DNA of 64,000 nucleotides. Origin: JBPEWY01 sp965224095. Lineage in GTDB: Bacteria > Bacteroidota > Bacteroidia > Flavobacteriales > Flavobacteriaceae. The notes beneath the pieces are model-generated. The model was not told the DNA's origin. It made no database searches and saw only the letters and a program-made list of their open reading frames with translations. Made by a program: the position numbers and the translations under genes. Positions within the stretch are counted from its first letter, which is position 1, and every line of letters begins with the position of its first letter. Location of the stretch: positions 1-64,000 of the forward strand of contig OZ245039.1 in assembly GCA_965224095.1 (NCBI GenBank), written 5' to 3'. Below are positions 34,370 to 44,429 of this stretch, in pieces.

Positions 34370-35394
34370 AACAACTTAATTTTCAACAGTATCTCGTAGT
34401 GATCTGTGCTATTTTGTATTTCCAAGGTATGATTTTTACCGTAAAGTATATCCAATCTTTTCTTTATGTTATCCAACCCCAGCCCATTTTGTTGTTCCTG
34501 CGATATAGCACCACTGGGTTTAGAATTATAAACCCTGTAGCAGAGATGATCGGCTTCTATCCAAAGTTTAATATGTATGCGGGCAGTTTCGGTTTCGTCT
34601 TTCAAACTATGCTTAAAAGCGTTTTCAACAAAGGGAACCAGAATAAGTGGAGAAATGGCTATTTTATCAATACGCTCCTCAATTTCCAAATCTACCTGTA
34701 TTCGATCGCCAAATCGCGATTTTTCTAACGCTATAAAATCTCGTATCAGAGCGATCTCTTTTTCCAATGGAATATATTTTTGGTTGGCCTGATAAAGCGA
34801 AAAACTCAAAAAATCGGATAACTTTAAAATCAGTTCCGGGGTTTTTTCCGATTTCTCCAGCGAGAGCCCATAGAGATTATTTAAGGTATTAAACAGAAAA
34901 TGAGGGTTGATTTGCGAACGAAGGTATTTGAGTTCTGATTGGAGTTTTTCATTTCTTAGACTCTGCGTCTTTTTTTGTAACTCGGCAACTTTCCATACCA
35001 CCGAAATTCCTATGAGAAAAATAAGTGGTGATGCAATTACGGTTGAGCTATGTAAAAATTTGTAGGGTAGCCAAATACCGTGATCGATCATATCGGGCTG
35101 TAACACATTTAAAACTTCATAATTAATAATGCGCTGGAAGAAGCCTGCAATAATTACCGTTAGCAGTGTATAGGCAAAATATTTAACAGTCTTGTTTTGC
35201 AGCAGAAATTTTGGTAACAAGACAAAATAGTTAAAATAAACAACTATTAAACGCAAAGGCAGATTGATAAGTTCAAATAAAAAAGCCTCTCGGTACTCAC
35301 CCTTATAACTGGCTTCAATAATGGTGAAAACAATGGTGTAAATTACCCAAAACCCTATGTGAAACCAAATACTTACCCTTTTCATAACTAACAA
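34366..35394 (-). CDS. LytS-like sensor histidine kinase (second system)
   Basis: 342 residues with four predicted N-terminal helices. His box LRSQINPHFLFNTLNNLYG and ATPase motifs VENAFKHSLKDE and GLGLDNIKKRLDILYG. It pairs with the overlapping LytTR regulator. The upstream gap of 209 bp toward the divergent DUF5916 gene should hold the promoters of both. Confidence 0.93.
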   Translation of the reverse strand: MLVMKRVSIWFHIGFWVIYTIVFTIIEASYKGEYREAFLFELINLPLRLIVVYFNYFVLLPKFLLQNKTVKYFAYTLLTVIIAGFFQRIINYEVLNVLQPDMIDHGIWLPYKFLHSSTVIASPLIFLIGISVVWKVAELQKKTQSLRNEKLQSELKYLRSQINPHFLFNTLNNLYGLSLEKSEKTPELILKLSDFLSFSLYQANQKYIPLEKEIALIRDFIALEKSRFGDRIQVDLEIEERIDKIAISPLILVPFVENAFKHSLKDETETARIHIKLWIEADHLCYRVYNSKPSGAISQEQQNGLGLDNIKKRLDILYGKNHTLEIQNSTDHYEILLKIKLL

Positions 35395-35603
35395 AACTAT
35401 TTGTTTTGTTTTTTAACGTGATCTCAAAACTACACTTTTATGTGTAACCTCCTTTTTTTTATGTGAATTACACGGACATATAAGCTGTTAAGTTATGCAT
35501 AAAAAACAAGGGGGATTAAATAAAAACGCATTTGCGAGGATGAGATTTGGAATAGTTTAGTGAATAAGTAACGGAAAGACCTGTTAATTAAAAAAAAGAT
35601 ACG

Positions 35604-37844
35604 TTGAATAAAACTAGAAGCAATACCCTGATTTGGATACTCTTACTGGGTTGTATATCAGGGTTTACTCAGGAAGCAAACCGGATTCCTAATATTAATG
35701 GAGAAATACAGCTGGATGGTAGGCCTGATGAACCCGTTTGGAGTTCGGCTTTTATACTTCGCGATTTTAAACAGTTAGAACCGGATTTGGGAGGAACTCC
35801 ATCGGAAGCTTCAGAGGTTAAAATCTTTTATAACAGGAACTATTTGTACGTAGCCGCTGCTATACATTTTTCCGATCCGTCGCAAATATTTGCCACCATG
35901 CTGGAACGGGACGTACCACAGGCAAAGGACGATTATTTTGAAATACATCTGGATACCTATAACGATAAGACCAATGCACTGGTTTTCAGAACAAATCCTT
36001 TAGGAACAAGGCAGGATTTTGAGGTAAGTAGAAATGGAGAAGAGTTTAATATGTCCTGGAATACCTTTTGGGATGTAAAAACTTCGTTGAATTCTTACGG
36101 TTGGAGTTGCGAAATGCGAATTCCTTTTTCTTCCCTGCGGTTTCGCGAAGCGGAGGAAAATACCATGCGTATAAAAGCGGTGATAAACTATAAGCTAAAA
36201 GGAGAACTTTTAGTGGCTCCGTTAAACAATACGGAAGTGGTTTCTCCTCTTTATCATTTTAGCAATGCCAGGGAGATTCAATTTACAGGACTTCCCGCTA
36301 CCAAACCCCTGTATATTACCCCTTATGTTAAAGCAAATGTCATTTCGGAAAATCGCTTGAATGCATCAGAAACCGGGTATTTGAGAGCAACGAGGTTTTT
36401 GGAACGAAAAAAGTATAGCAACAGCGAAACCTTCGATAAAATACTGAGTAATTTGGGAATTGACGTTAAATACAAGCCAACCCCCAGCCAGACATTCGAC
36501 TTTACTTTAAATACAGATTTTGCCGAAGTGGAAGCAGACGACCGAGTAGTGAATATATCCAGGTTTCCTATTTTTCTTCCGGAAAAAAGAGTCTTTTTTC
36601 TGGAAAATGCCGATTTATTTAATTCCAGCCATTTTAACCACAGATTATTCCATTCCAGAAGAATAGGTATTCAGGAGGGCACCCCGGTACCCATAATTGG
36701 CGGAGTTCGGTATATCCAAAACGAACAAAAATGGCAATATGGATTACTCAGTATGCAAACACATAAGGTAGATGGTTTAACGGAAAGCAAGAATATGAGT
36801 GTGGCAAGAGCCCGGTGGCCGCTTTTAAATAACGGATCGAATATAGGAGTTATCAACACCAATATTTTGGGAAAAGATAACAATAATCATTTGGTGGCTT
36901 TTGATGCAAACATTCGGTTTACCGATATTATCAGGACTCAGTTTACCGCAGGTGTAACCTTTGATAAGCTTACAGGAAACTGGAAACCTATGTACGGTTT
37001 GTCACTCAATACGTTTAAACCTAATGGGTTTGGAGTTAACTACAGATTCAGGGAGTATACAGAACACTTTAACCCTGAGCTGGGCTTTGTTTCGAGGCCT
37101 AATACAAAAAGACTTACATTCAACAACGGATGGCGAAAAACATATACGCAATCCCGGTTTTTACGATTTATAACAATAGGCCATTACTTTACCAAATACT
37201 GGCTTTCATCCAATGGAAAGCCCGAGTTTTTTCAAACGAATATATACCTGACGGCCATACATAAAAAAGGCTCCCGGTTTACGATGTTTTTCCCGATATA
37301 TCAGGAGGACCATTTATATCAGACATGGAATTTTTCAGATAATATTTCCATCCCACAGGGTTCGTATCGTATGTGGAAGCTAAACCCCGTTTTTTCATCC
37401 GGAAATGCAAGAGCTTATAAAATTATCCTGGATACCGAGTTTGGAGAATTTTACGGAGGAAATCAGTTTACCACCGCTCTGAATGTTTCATACGATGTAA
37501 GCAAACAGCTTAAAACCGAAATGGGCGGAACCTTTAATCAACTTCGATTTCCCCAGAGCTATGTTTCAGCCGGATCCCGAAACTTGAACCTGAGCCGTTA
37601 TTTTACCAGGGTTAAGTTTAATTTTTCACCTAAATCCTCGCTGAATACCTATTTTCAGTATGACACAAGGACGGATAAAATAGGGCTAAATATCCGATTT
37701 AGATATAATATGCAGGAGGGAACCGATTTGTATATGGTATATAATCACAATGCTTATACCGACAGAAATGCTGCCACTCCGAGACTTCCCTTTACCGAAA
37801 ATCAAATTTTCATAATCAAATATTCAAAGACTTTTTTAAAATGA
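35604..37844 (+). CDS. DUF5916 outer-membrane-type protein with CBM9-like N-terminal domain
   Basis: 746 residues if translation starts at the TTG at 35604, which gives a good signal peptide (TLIWILLLGCISGFTQ). Residues 25-200 are a CBM9-like domain (INGEIQLDGRPDEPVWSSA, DDYFEIHLDTYNDKTNA). The remainder has the pattern of beta strands typical of DUF5916 proteins (FLPEKRVFFLENADLFNSS), consistent with an outer-membrane barrel. Function unknown; possibly glycan or peptide handling. The stop overlaps the following TPR-lipoprotein start (ATGA), so the two work together. TTG is an unusual start here; I see no better ATG upstream. Confidence 0.82.
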   Translation: MNKTRSNTLIWILLLGCISGFTQEANRIPNINGEIQLDGRPDEPVWSSAFILRDFKQLEPDLGGTPSEASEVKIFYNRNYLYVAAAIHFSDPSQIFATMLERDVPQAKDDYFEIHLDTYNDKTNALVFRTNPLGTRQDFEVSRNGEEFNMSWNTFWDVKTSLNSYGWSCEMRIPFSSLRFREAEENTMRIKAVINYKLKGELLVAPLNNTEVVSPLYHFSNAREIQFTGLPATKPLYITPYVKANVISENRLNASETGYLRATRFLERKKYSNSETFDKILSNLGIDVKYKPTPSQTFDFTLNTDFAEVEADDRVVNISRFPIFLPEKRVFFLENADLFNSSHFNHRLFHSRRIGIQEGTPVPIIGGVRYIQNEQKWQYGLLSMQTHKVDGLTESKNMSVARARWPLLNNGSNIGVINTNILGKDNNNHLVAFDANIRFTDIIRTQFTAGVTFDKLTGNWKPMYGLSLNTFKPNGFGVNYRFREYTEHFNPELGFVSRPNTKRLTFNNGWRKTYTQSRFLRFITIGHYFTKYWLSSNGKPEFFQTNIYLTAIHKKGSRFTMFFPIYQEDHLYQTWNFSDNISIPQGSYRMWKLNPVFSSGNARAYKIILDTEFGEFYGGNQFTTALNVSYDVSKQLKTEMGGTFNQLRFPQSYVSAGSRNLNLSRYFTRVKFNFSPKSSLNTYFQYDTRTDKIGLNIRFRYNMQEGTDLYMVYNHNAYTDRNAATPRLPFTENQIFIIKYSKTFLK

Positions 37845-39319
37845 CACACATTAATCGTTTGTTCCTGGTTCTAACAGTTACTATTTGTTTAAGCGCATGC
37901 TCTTCCAGCGGGAAGTTGGCAGAAAAAGATTCAAAAAAAATACCTTTAACCACAGTATCGGATAAAGCACGAAACTTTTTTATTAAAGCTCTTTCCTATG
38001 AGAATCTCAATAAGTTAGATAGTGCTAAAATATTACTGGATAAAGCCATACAACTGGATGCTGCTTTTGCAATGGCATCGCTGAAAAGGGGAATGCTTTC
38101 CGGTAATTACGATAAAAGAAGGAAGTTAATTGCCGCAGCCATGACCCAAATAGATAATATCTCGGAAGGGGAACGCCTGTGGATATTAGCGAGAAATGCA
38201 TTTTACGGAACCGGAGACAGCAGTAAGGAGTTTTCTTTTTTTGAAAGCCTGGTTAAGGCATATCCGAAAGATGAAAATGCCAATTATTTATTTGGATATA
38301 TTAATTATCATCACGGGAATAACGATTATGATAATGCCATTAAGTATCTGTCAGGAGCTGTTGATATCAAACCTGATTTTACAAAAGCGTATAACGATTT
38401 AGCCTATGTATATCTGGAGAAAAAAAACTTTGAAATGGCTAAAAAAATGGCCTCTAAAAATATAGAATTACTCCCTGACCAGTTAAATCCGTATGATACC
38501 TATGCCGAAATCCTTATGAGAGAGGGTAATTATGAAGCATCGATAGAGGCTTATGCCAGGGTATTGGAAATAGATTCAAAATTCCCATGGGCAATTATGG
38601 GAACGGTGGCTAACTTAAATTTTCTGAATCGCTATACGGAGGCCAGGGAGTTTCACAAAAAACTCGAGTCGGTAAATAATTTAACCGACTATCAATTTAG
38701 ACATACCTGGAGATCGTTAGTGGTTTCTTATATTGACGAAGGAAAACTAAGTGAAGCTATTCATGTGCTGGAGTGCCAGAAACAAATGGGCATAAACAAA
38801 ACCACCACTCATGAGCCTTTCTTTCATGCGTATTATGCCTTTCTCAGGAAGACTCGATTGTACTTTGAAATGAGGGATTGGGAGAGCGGATTAAAAGAGT
38901 ACGAGCGTTGGAACAGCTATGTTTCCAACAATTCAACTAATGCCAATACCCTTAAAAATGTTAAGGATTTTGGTACATATTATAAGGCGTATGCTTATTT
39001 TCTCAAAGGAAATACGGATCAAGCGTATAAGACGCTTGCCCTGTATAAAGCTAGTAAAGGTGACAAAGAGAACGATCTGTACAGGGTGCTCCTTTCCAAA
39101 ATACTAATGCATCAAAACAAACCGGAGGAGGCCTTAGCGGTTATGGAAATGTCAAACCTGGAAAATAGTTATCATCAGTATATATATGGTTCTATATGGA
39201 AGAAGTTAGGAAAACAGGAAACAGCAAACCAATGGTTTCGAAAAATAACAACGGCTAATGAGCTAAACGTAATCGATCTGGCTTTGGTTAGAAAAAAAGC
39301 ACTGGAGATACTGGATTGA
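37841..39319 (+). CDS. TPR-repeat lipoprotein
   Basis: 492 residues with a lipoprotein signal (lipobox CLSAC, Cys20). The rest is mostly tetratricopeptide repeats (FIKALSYENLNKLDSAKILL, FTKAYNDLAYVYLEKKNFEM, PWAIMGTVANLNFL). It probably binds proteins in the periplasm or at the outer membrane and partners the DUF5916 protein, to which it is translationally coupled. Confidence 0.85.
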   Translation: MTHINRLFLVLTVTICLSACSSSGKLAEKDSKKIPLTTVSDKARNFFIKALSYENLNKLDSAKILLDKAIQLDAAFAMASLKRGMLSGNYDKRRKLIAAAMTQIDNISEGERLWILARNAFYGTGDSSKEFSFFESLVKAYPKDENANYLFGYINYHHGNNDYDNAIKYLSGAVDIKPDFTKAYNDLAYVYLEKKNFEMAKKMASKNIELLPDQLNPYDTYAEILMREGNYEASIEAYARVLEIDSKFPWAIMGTVANLNFLNRYTEAREFHKKLESVNNLTDYQFRHTWRSLVVSYIDEGKLSEAIHVLECQKQMGINKTTTHEPFFHAYYAFLRKTRLYFEMRDWESGLKEYERWNSYVSNNSTNANTLKNVKDFGTYYKAYAYFLKGNTDQAYKTLALYKASKGDKENDLYRVLLSKILMHQNKPEEALAVMEMSNLENSYHQYIYGSIWKKLGKQETANQWFRKITTANELNVIDLALVRKKALEILD

Positions 39320-39362
39320 AATATAGGTTTATCGGGATTAAGGTAAAAGCGCTTAATACTGA

Positions 39363-39392
39363 TTGTACAACTATAAAACATTTGTACTTTTG
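39363..39392 (+). promoter_or_regulatory. Promoter of lpdA
   Basis: TTG at 39363-39365, then 19 nt, then TACTTTTG at 39385-39392. This is a full match to the Bacteroidota sigma-ABfr layout (TTG-N19-TAnnTTTG), 35 bp before the start codon. Confidence 0.7.
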
Positions 39393-39427
39393 TTGTGAAT
39401 TAGAAAACAGACTTCAAAAATCATTAC

Positions 39428-40834
39428 ATGAGTACATACGATGTAGCCATAATTGGCTCCGGACCCGGAGGATATGTAGCAGCAATCCGCTGTGCACAGC
39501 TGGGAATGAAAACCGCAATAGTAGAAAAATATGCCACACTGGGAGGGACTTGCCTGAATGTAGGTTGTATTCCCTCAAAGGCATTATTGGATTCTTCGCA
39601 TCATTACGAGGACGCAATCAAGCATTTTGAAGCCCATGGAATTGATATCTCCGGAGAAATTAAAGTGAATTTGGAGAAAATGATTGCCAGAAAACAAGCT
39701 GTGGTTGATCAAACTACGGGCGGTATAGATTTTTTGATGAAAAAAAATAAGATTGATGTATACCATGGAATGGGATCTTTTAAAGATGCAACTCATATAG
39801 ATATTCTTAAGAAAGATGGCACATCGACAACCATTGAAGCTAAAAATTCTATTATAGCAACCGGATCCAAGCCATCCAGTTTGCCTTTTATACAAATTGA
39901 TAAAGAGCGAATAATTACCTCTACGGAGGCTTTGAAATTAAAAGAAGTTCCGGAACATATGGTAGTTATTGGAGGTGGTGTAATAGGCCTGGAACTAGGG
40001 CAGGTATACAAACGTTTGGGAGCCCGGGTTTCGGTTGTAGAGTATATGGATAGAATTATACCGGGAATGGATGCAGGCTTATCTAAGGAATTAACCAAGG
40101 TTTTGAAAAAACAGGGAATAAAATTTTATACGAGCCATAAGGTTAAGGAAGTGACTCGGAAAGGAAAAAAAGTCACGATCAAAGCCGATGATAAAAAAGG
40201 TCAGGAAGTTACTTTTGACGGTGATTATTGTCTTGTTTCCGTAGGGCGACGCCCGTATACGGATGGACTTAATGCCGAAGCTGTTGGCATTAAAATTAAT
40301 GAACGAGGGCAGGTAGAGGTTAACCATGATCTTCAAACAAGTATTCCAAATATATATGCTATTGGTGATGTAATAAAAGGAGCCATGCTGGCACATAAAG
40401 CGGAGGAAGAAGGCGTTTTTGTAGCGGAAAAACTTGCAGGGCAAAAGCCTCACATAGATTATAATTTAATTCCCGGAGTAGTATATACCTGGCCCGAAGT
40501 AGCCGCGGTAGGTAAAACGGAAGAGGCATTAAAAGAAGAGGGCATTGCCTATAAAGCAGGACAGTTTCCTATGCGGGCTCTGGGAAGAAGTCGTGCCAGT
40601 ATGGATACAGACGGTTTTGTAAAAATACTCGCCGATAAGAACACCGATGAAATCCTCGGAATCCATATGGTAGGCGCGCGAGCCGCTGATATGATTGCTG
40701 AAGCGGTGGTAGCAATGGAGTACAGGGCATCTGCCGAAGATATATCGCGTATGTCGCACGCACATCCAACCTTTACCGAGGCTATAAAAGAAGCTGCCCT
40801 GGCAGCCACAGAAAATAGGCCGTTACATATATAA
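39428..40834 (+). CDS. lpdA: Dihydrolipoyl dehydrogenase (E3)
   Basis: 468 residues. FAD-binding GSGPGGYVAAIRCAQLG, redox disulfide GGTCLNVGCIPSKALL (Cys43/Cys48 region), NAD-binding VIGGGVIGLELGQVYKRLG and the C-terminal His-Glu pair in HAHPTFTEAIKEA. It reoxidises lipoyl groups of the pyruvate, 2-oxoglutarate and branched-chain dehydrogenase complexes and the glycine system. It stands alone between its own promoter and a terminator. Confidence 0.96.
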   Translation: MSTYDVAIIGSGPGGYVAAIRCAQLGMKTAIVEKYATLGGTCLNVGCIPSKALLDSSHHYEDAIKHFEAHGIDISGEIKVNLEKMIARKQAVVDQTTGGIDFLMKKNKIDVYHGMGSFKDATHIDILKKDGTSTTIEAKNSIIATGSKPSSLPFIQIDKERIITSTEALKLKEVPEHMVVIGGGVIGLELGQVYKRLGARVSVVEYMDRIIPGMDAGLSKELTKVLKKQGIKFYTSHKVKEVTRKGKKVTIKADDKKGQEVTFDGDYCLVSVGRRPYTDGLNAEAVGIKINERGQVEVNHDLQTSIPNIYAIGDVIKGAMLAHKAEEEGVFVAEKLAGQKPHIDYNLIPGVVYTWPEVAAVGKTEEALKEEGIAYKAGQFPMRALGRSRASMDTDGFVKILADKNTDEILGIHMVGARAADMIAEAVVAMEYRASAEDISRMSHAHPTFTEAIKEAALAATENRPLHI

Positions 40835-40861
40835 GGGATGCTTTGAAACGAATTATTCGAT

Positions 40862-40890
40862 AAGCCTGGCAATTTTTGCCGGGCTTTTTT
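40862..40890. terminator. Terminator between lpdA and the acyltransferase-like gene
   Basis: AAGCCTGGCAA / TTGCCGGGCTT stem (one G-T pair) followed by a T-run on the plus strand. It overlaps the last codon region of the convergent gene ending at 40889. Confidence 0.8.
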
Positions 40891-42070
40891 ATTTAACCTT
40901 TCTGAAAACCAGTGCCAATCGGTTTTTTGCCTTTGACAACTGGTTGAAAAGCCCAAAGAAAAAAGCGATAAGCTGCAATAAGATTTCCTGTCCAACTTTT
41001 CGCAATGCACTTTTTATTACAACCTCGTGCTTGGCATATTGTAAGGAAAGAAAAGTAGTTATTACAATAAAAACAAACGCTCCGGGGATTACGATTTCCG
41101 GAACTAATTGATGATGAAAATATTTATATAGCCCCAGGCCTGTAAAACTTCCATACAGTATAATGAAGTGAATTACGTAAATTGACAGCGTATTAGAACC
41201 TATTTTTAAGATAGTCCGGGAGGTTAAAAAACTGCGTAAAATCATAAAAACGGCAAAAACACAAAGCACATCACCCAAGCGAATAAATAAGTAATTATTA
41301 TTAAACACATCAGCAAAAACCTGAACTCCGGTAAGGCTGAACAATTTTAGGAAAAAAGCCGAAGAATAAAATATCAATCCCAGTCCGCACATTAAACTTA
41401 TTCCAATAGCATAGATATAGAGATGCTTCACGTTTTTATATCGGGTAAAGAGTACAGACAAAAATGCTCCGAACGATGCATATCCAAACCATGGAAAAAT
41501 AGTGAAAACAGATCCGTTTGCTTTGGTGAAGTAATTCGCAATGGTATCGGGAAGAAAAGCTAATGGCAAGTTTTTATAGGCCGGTTCCAATAAGAAAATA
41601 AATACACTGGAAACTATAAGAACCGTGGGAAATACATAATTTTTTTTACGGGAGGCATAGAGAAAAATCCCAATAAGAAACAATATGGATAAACCAATAC
41701 AATGCAATACGTCAACCAAATAGAAAGAATCGTACAGCTGACCCGAAAAGAGTCCGAAAACATTAAGGCGTAACAAATACCCTATTAAAACGAGTTGTAA
41801 TCCACGCCGAATCCCTTTTTTAACTCTGGGGTTATCCCAGCCTTTTAATCCATTTTTAATTAATAGAAACGTAAAAATAAAGCCCGATACGGTAAAGAAA
41901 ACCGGAGCCGTAATACCTCTGAAATACTTCCAGATAACAAATACCGAATTAGAAGGATCCCTGAAAACAGGGTCTAACAGCCCATCTATAAAATGTCCCT
42001 GTAGCATCATAAGAATGGCCCAGGCACGCATGGCATCTACAAAATACAGACGGAAAGATTGTTGCGTCAT
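40889..42070 (-). CDS. HGSNAT/DUF1624-like membrane acyltransferase
   Basis: 393 residues with about ten membrane helices. The start YFVDAMRAWAILMMLQGHFIDG carries the R/D...R...H pattern of the heparan-alpha-glucosaminide N-acetyltransferase-like family, a relative of the acyltransferase 3 group. VFFTVSGFIFTFLL is typical. It probably acylates or modifies a cell-surface glycan; the substrate is unknown. Monocistronic. Confidence 0.75.
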   Translation of the reverse strand: MTQQSFRLYFVDAMRAWAILMMLQGHFIDGLLDPVFRDPSNSVFVIWKYFRGITAPVFFTVSGFIFTFLLIKNGLKGWDNPRVKKGIRRGLQLVLIGYLLRLNVFGLFSGQLYDSFYLVDVLHCIGLSILFLIGIFLYASRKKNYVFPTVLIVSSVFIFLLEPAYKNLPLAFLPDTIANYFTKANGSVFTIFPWFGYASFGAFLSVLFTRYKNVKHLYIYAIGISLMCGLGLIFYSSAFFLKLFSLTGVQVFADVFNNNYLFIRLGDVLCVFAVFMILRSFLTSRTILKIGSNTLSIYVIHFIILYGSFTGLGLYKYFHHQLVPEIVIPGAFVFIVITTFLSLQYAKHEVVIKSALRKVGQEILLQLIAFFFGLFNQLSKAKNRLALVFRKVK

Positions 42071-42250
42071 CTAATAAAGTTTATATATATACTTAAAAAC
42101 CAGTTAGTTTGGATGTTTAAGGGTGCGAAATTATGCAAATTTTAATTGTATTGAAATACATGATAATAAATAATTTGTCAGGTATAAGCACTTGTATCTA
42201 TTTAGTAACGTATTTTTCTTTAGTATATTTATGCGCTTAATATTGAATAC

Positions 42251-43567
42251 TTGCGCGTAGTTAGATCGTTTAAGGTACAAAAGTACAGTACCTCCGAAAT
42301 AAAAGACAGCTTACTGAACTGGTCGGAAAACTTCCATGAGGCGATGTGGTTTGACAGTAATGATTATCAACAATCGCATTCCGACTTTGATGCGGTTTTA
42401 GCGGTAGATGCATTAACGTCTCTGAAAACAGATGCCTTCAACGCCTTTGACGATTTGGAATCGTATCAATCTACCATCGGAGATTGGTTGTTCGGGTATC
42501 TTTCCTATGATTTAAAGAACGATATTGAAGCCTTAAAATCGGAGAATATTGACATGCTTAAATTCCCCGAGTTGTTTTTCTTTCAGCCCAAGAAAATTAT
42601 TTTTTTAAAGGGAAATACCCTGCATTTTCATTACTTACGAATGGTTGAGGAAGACATAACGGAAGATCTTGACCTATTGTACGGCAAAACAAATCAAAAA
42701 AATGCTACTCCTCCTGTGAGCCCGGTTAAAATTAAACTGAGAATTCACAAAGATGAGTATTTTAAGAAAGTACAGAGCTTACTGGAGTACATTCATCGGG
42801 GAGATATTTATGAGGCTAATTTTTGCCAGGAATTTTATGCGGAAGATGTACTTCTGTACCCTTTAACGGTATACAAACAGTTAAATCAGATCTCGCAACC
42901 ACCCTTTGCAGCTTATGTAAAAACAGACGATCGTTATATGATGTCTGCCTCGCCGGAAAGATACCTGAGGAAAGAAGGCAATAAGATTATAACACAACCA
43001 ATTAAAGGCACGGCCGGGAGATCATTTGATCCGGAGGAAGATCTTCGGTTAAAAAAAGGGTTGGAGCATGACCCTAAAGAAAGATCAGAAAATATAATGA
43101 TCGTCGATTTGGTTCGGAACGATCTGTCTCGACACGCCGTAAAAGGAAGTGTTAAGGTTGAAGAGCTTTGTAAGGTGTACACTTTCAAGCAGGTACATCA
43201 ACTTATTTCTACGGTTACTTCCAGAATAGACGAATCGGTATCGCCGGTCACCATTATTAAAGATTCATTCCCAATGGGAAGTATGACCGGAGCACCAAAA
43301 ATCTCGGCTATGAAAATTATTGAGGAGCTGGAGGAAAGCAAACGCGGTTTGTACAGTGGAGCAGTTGGATATTTTACTCCTGGTGGAGATTTTGATTTTA
43401 GTGTGGTAATACGAAGTATTTTTTACAATGCCAGAAACAAATACGTGTCGTATTCGGTTGGGGGAGCCATTACCGCTGCGTCCGTTCCGGAAAAAGAATA
43501 TGAAGAATGCCTTATTAAGGCAAAAGCCATGCGAGAGGTTTTAGGAGTTTCGCAGAAAATATCGTAG
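42251..43567 (+). CDS. pabB: Aminodeoxychorismate synthase component I-like (PabB)
   Basis: 438 residues if it starts at the TTG at 42251; no in-frame ATG gives a complete N-terminus. The chorismate-binding domain is complete: ISQPPFAAYVKTDDRYMMSASPERYL (only part quoted), PIKGTAGRSFDPEEDL, ENIMIVDLVRNDLSRHA, FPMGSMTGAPKISAMKIIEE and GGAIT near the end. PIKGT (Lys instead of the Ala of TrpE) indicates PabB rather than anthranilate synthase. It makes 4-amino-4-deoxychorismate for folate. First of a tight operon with a hydrolase and tilS (gaps of 12 and 13 bp). Confidence 0.87.
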   Translation: MRVVRSFKVQKYSTSEIKDSLLNWSENFHEAMWFDSNDYQQSHSDFDAVLAVDALTSLKTDAFNAFDDLESYQSTIGDWLFGYLSYDLKNDIEALKSENIDMLKFPELFFFQPKKIIFLKGNTLHFHYLRMVEEDITEDLDLLYGKTNQKNATPPVSPVKIKLRIHKDEYFKKVQSLLEYIHRGDIYEANFCQEFYAEDVLLYPLTVYKQLNQISQPPFAAYVKTDDRYMMSASPERYLRKEGNKIITQPIKGTAGRSFDPEEDLRLKKGLEHDPKERSENIMIVDLVRNDLSRHAVKGSVKVEELCKVYTFKQVHQLISTVTSRIDESVSPVTIIKDSFPMGSMTGAPKISAMKIIEELEESKRGLYSGAVGYFTPGGDFDFSVVIRSIFYNARNKYVSYSVGGAITAASVPEKEYEECLIKAKAMREVLGVSQKIS

Positions 43568-43579
43568 TTTCAAACCACT

Positions 43580-44416
43580 GTGAAAATGAAAACAAAACAT
43601 ACAGAATTTTCGGTTTCCTGCTGGGATAAAAAAATGTTCGGGCAGTATTGGAAAACAGATAATGCAAAAGCATGCGTGGTACTGGTTCACGGAATGGGAG
43701 AACACTCATCAAGGTATCAATCGTTTGTAATTCCGGAACTTGTAGCGTCGGGATATGCGGTGCTCGCATACGATCAATTTGGCCATGGAAAGACGGAAGG
43801 AAAACGAGGACATACCCCCGGTTATGAAGCATTGCTTGACTGCCTGGAAAAAATGGAGGAGAAGGCATATGAGGTTTTTCCTGATATTCCCTTTTTTTTA
43901 TACGGACACAGTATGGGAGGTAATGTAGTAATTAATTATATGATGCGGCGCCATACCAGGGCAATAGGTGCTGTGGTAACCAGCCCTTTTTTAAAACTCG
44001 CCTTTCGCCCTCCGGGATGGAAAATGTTTTTGGGTAGAATTTTACTCAAAATAGCTCCTTCGGTAACTATGCCTAGTGAGTTGGAAGTTGAAGCAATTTC
44101 CCGGATAGAGGAAGAAGTTAAAAAGTATGTGGAAGACCCTATGGTACATGATAAAATAAGCCCGAATTATTCGTTTCCAATTATCGATGCCGGGTTGTGG
44201 GCCGTTGAAAATGCAGCACAGTGTAAACTCCCCGTACTGTTGTTACACGGTACTTCAGACAGGTTAACCGATTATAAAGCAACCACATTGTTCTCAAAAA
44301 GAGCCCTGAGTGCCACCTTGCATTTAATAGAAGGCGGATATCACGAACTGCATAACGATTCAGACAGAGAGAAAACACTCCAAACTATTATCCATTGGCT
44401 GTCAACTCAACTATGA
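43580..44416 (+). CDS. Alpha/beta hydrolase (monoacylglycerol-lipase-like)
   Basis: 278 residues. Oxyanion motif VLVHGMGEHSSRY, nucleophile elbow FLYGHSMGGNVVINY, acid LLLHGTSDRLTDY and catalytic His in GGYHELHND. The family (Hydrolase_4) includes monoglyceride lipases and lysophospholipases. Two possible starts are two codons apart. It lies between pabB and tilS in one operon; no functional link to either is evident. Confidence 0.88.
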   Translation: MKMKTKHTEFSVSCWDKKMFGQYWKTDNAKACVVLVHGMGEHSSRYQSFVIPELVASGYAVLAYDQFGHGKTEGKRGHTPGYEALLDCLEKMEEKAYEVFPDIPFFLYGHSMGGNVVINYMMRRHTRAIGAVVTSPFLKLAFRPPGWKMFLGRILLKIAPSVTMPSELEVEAISRIEEEVKKYVEDPMVHDKISPNYSFPIIDAGLWAVENAAQCKLPVLLLHGTSDRLTDYKATTLFSKRALSATLHLIEGGYHELHNDSDREKTLQTIIHWLSTQL

Positions 44417-44429
44417 GTATCTTTGACCG

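Noticed and set aside
39584..39895. Minus-strand ORF inside lpdA
   Set aside because: Shadow of a clear housekeeping gene; no start signal and no recognisable protein features.
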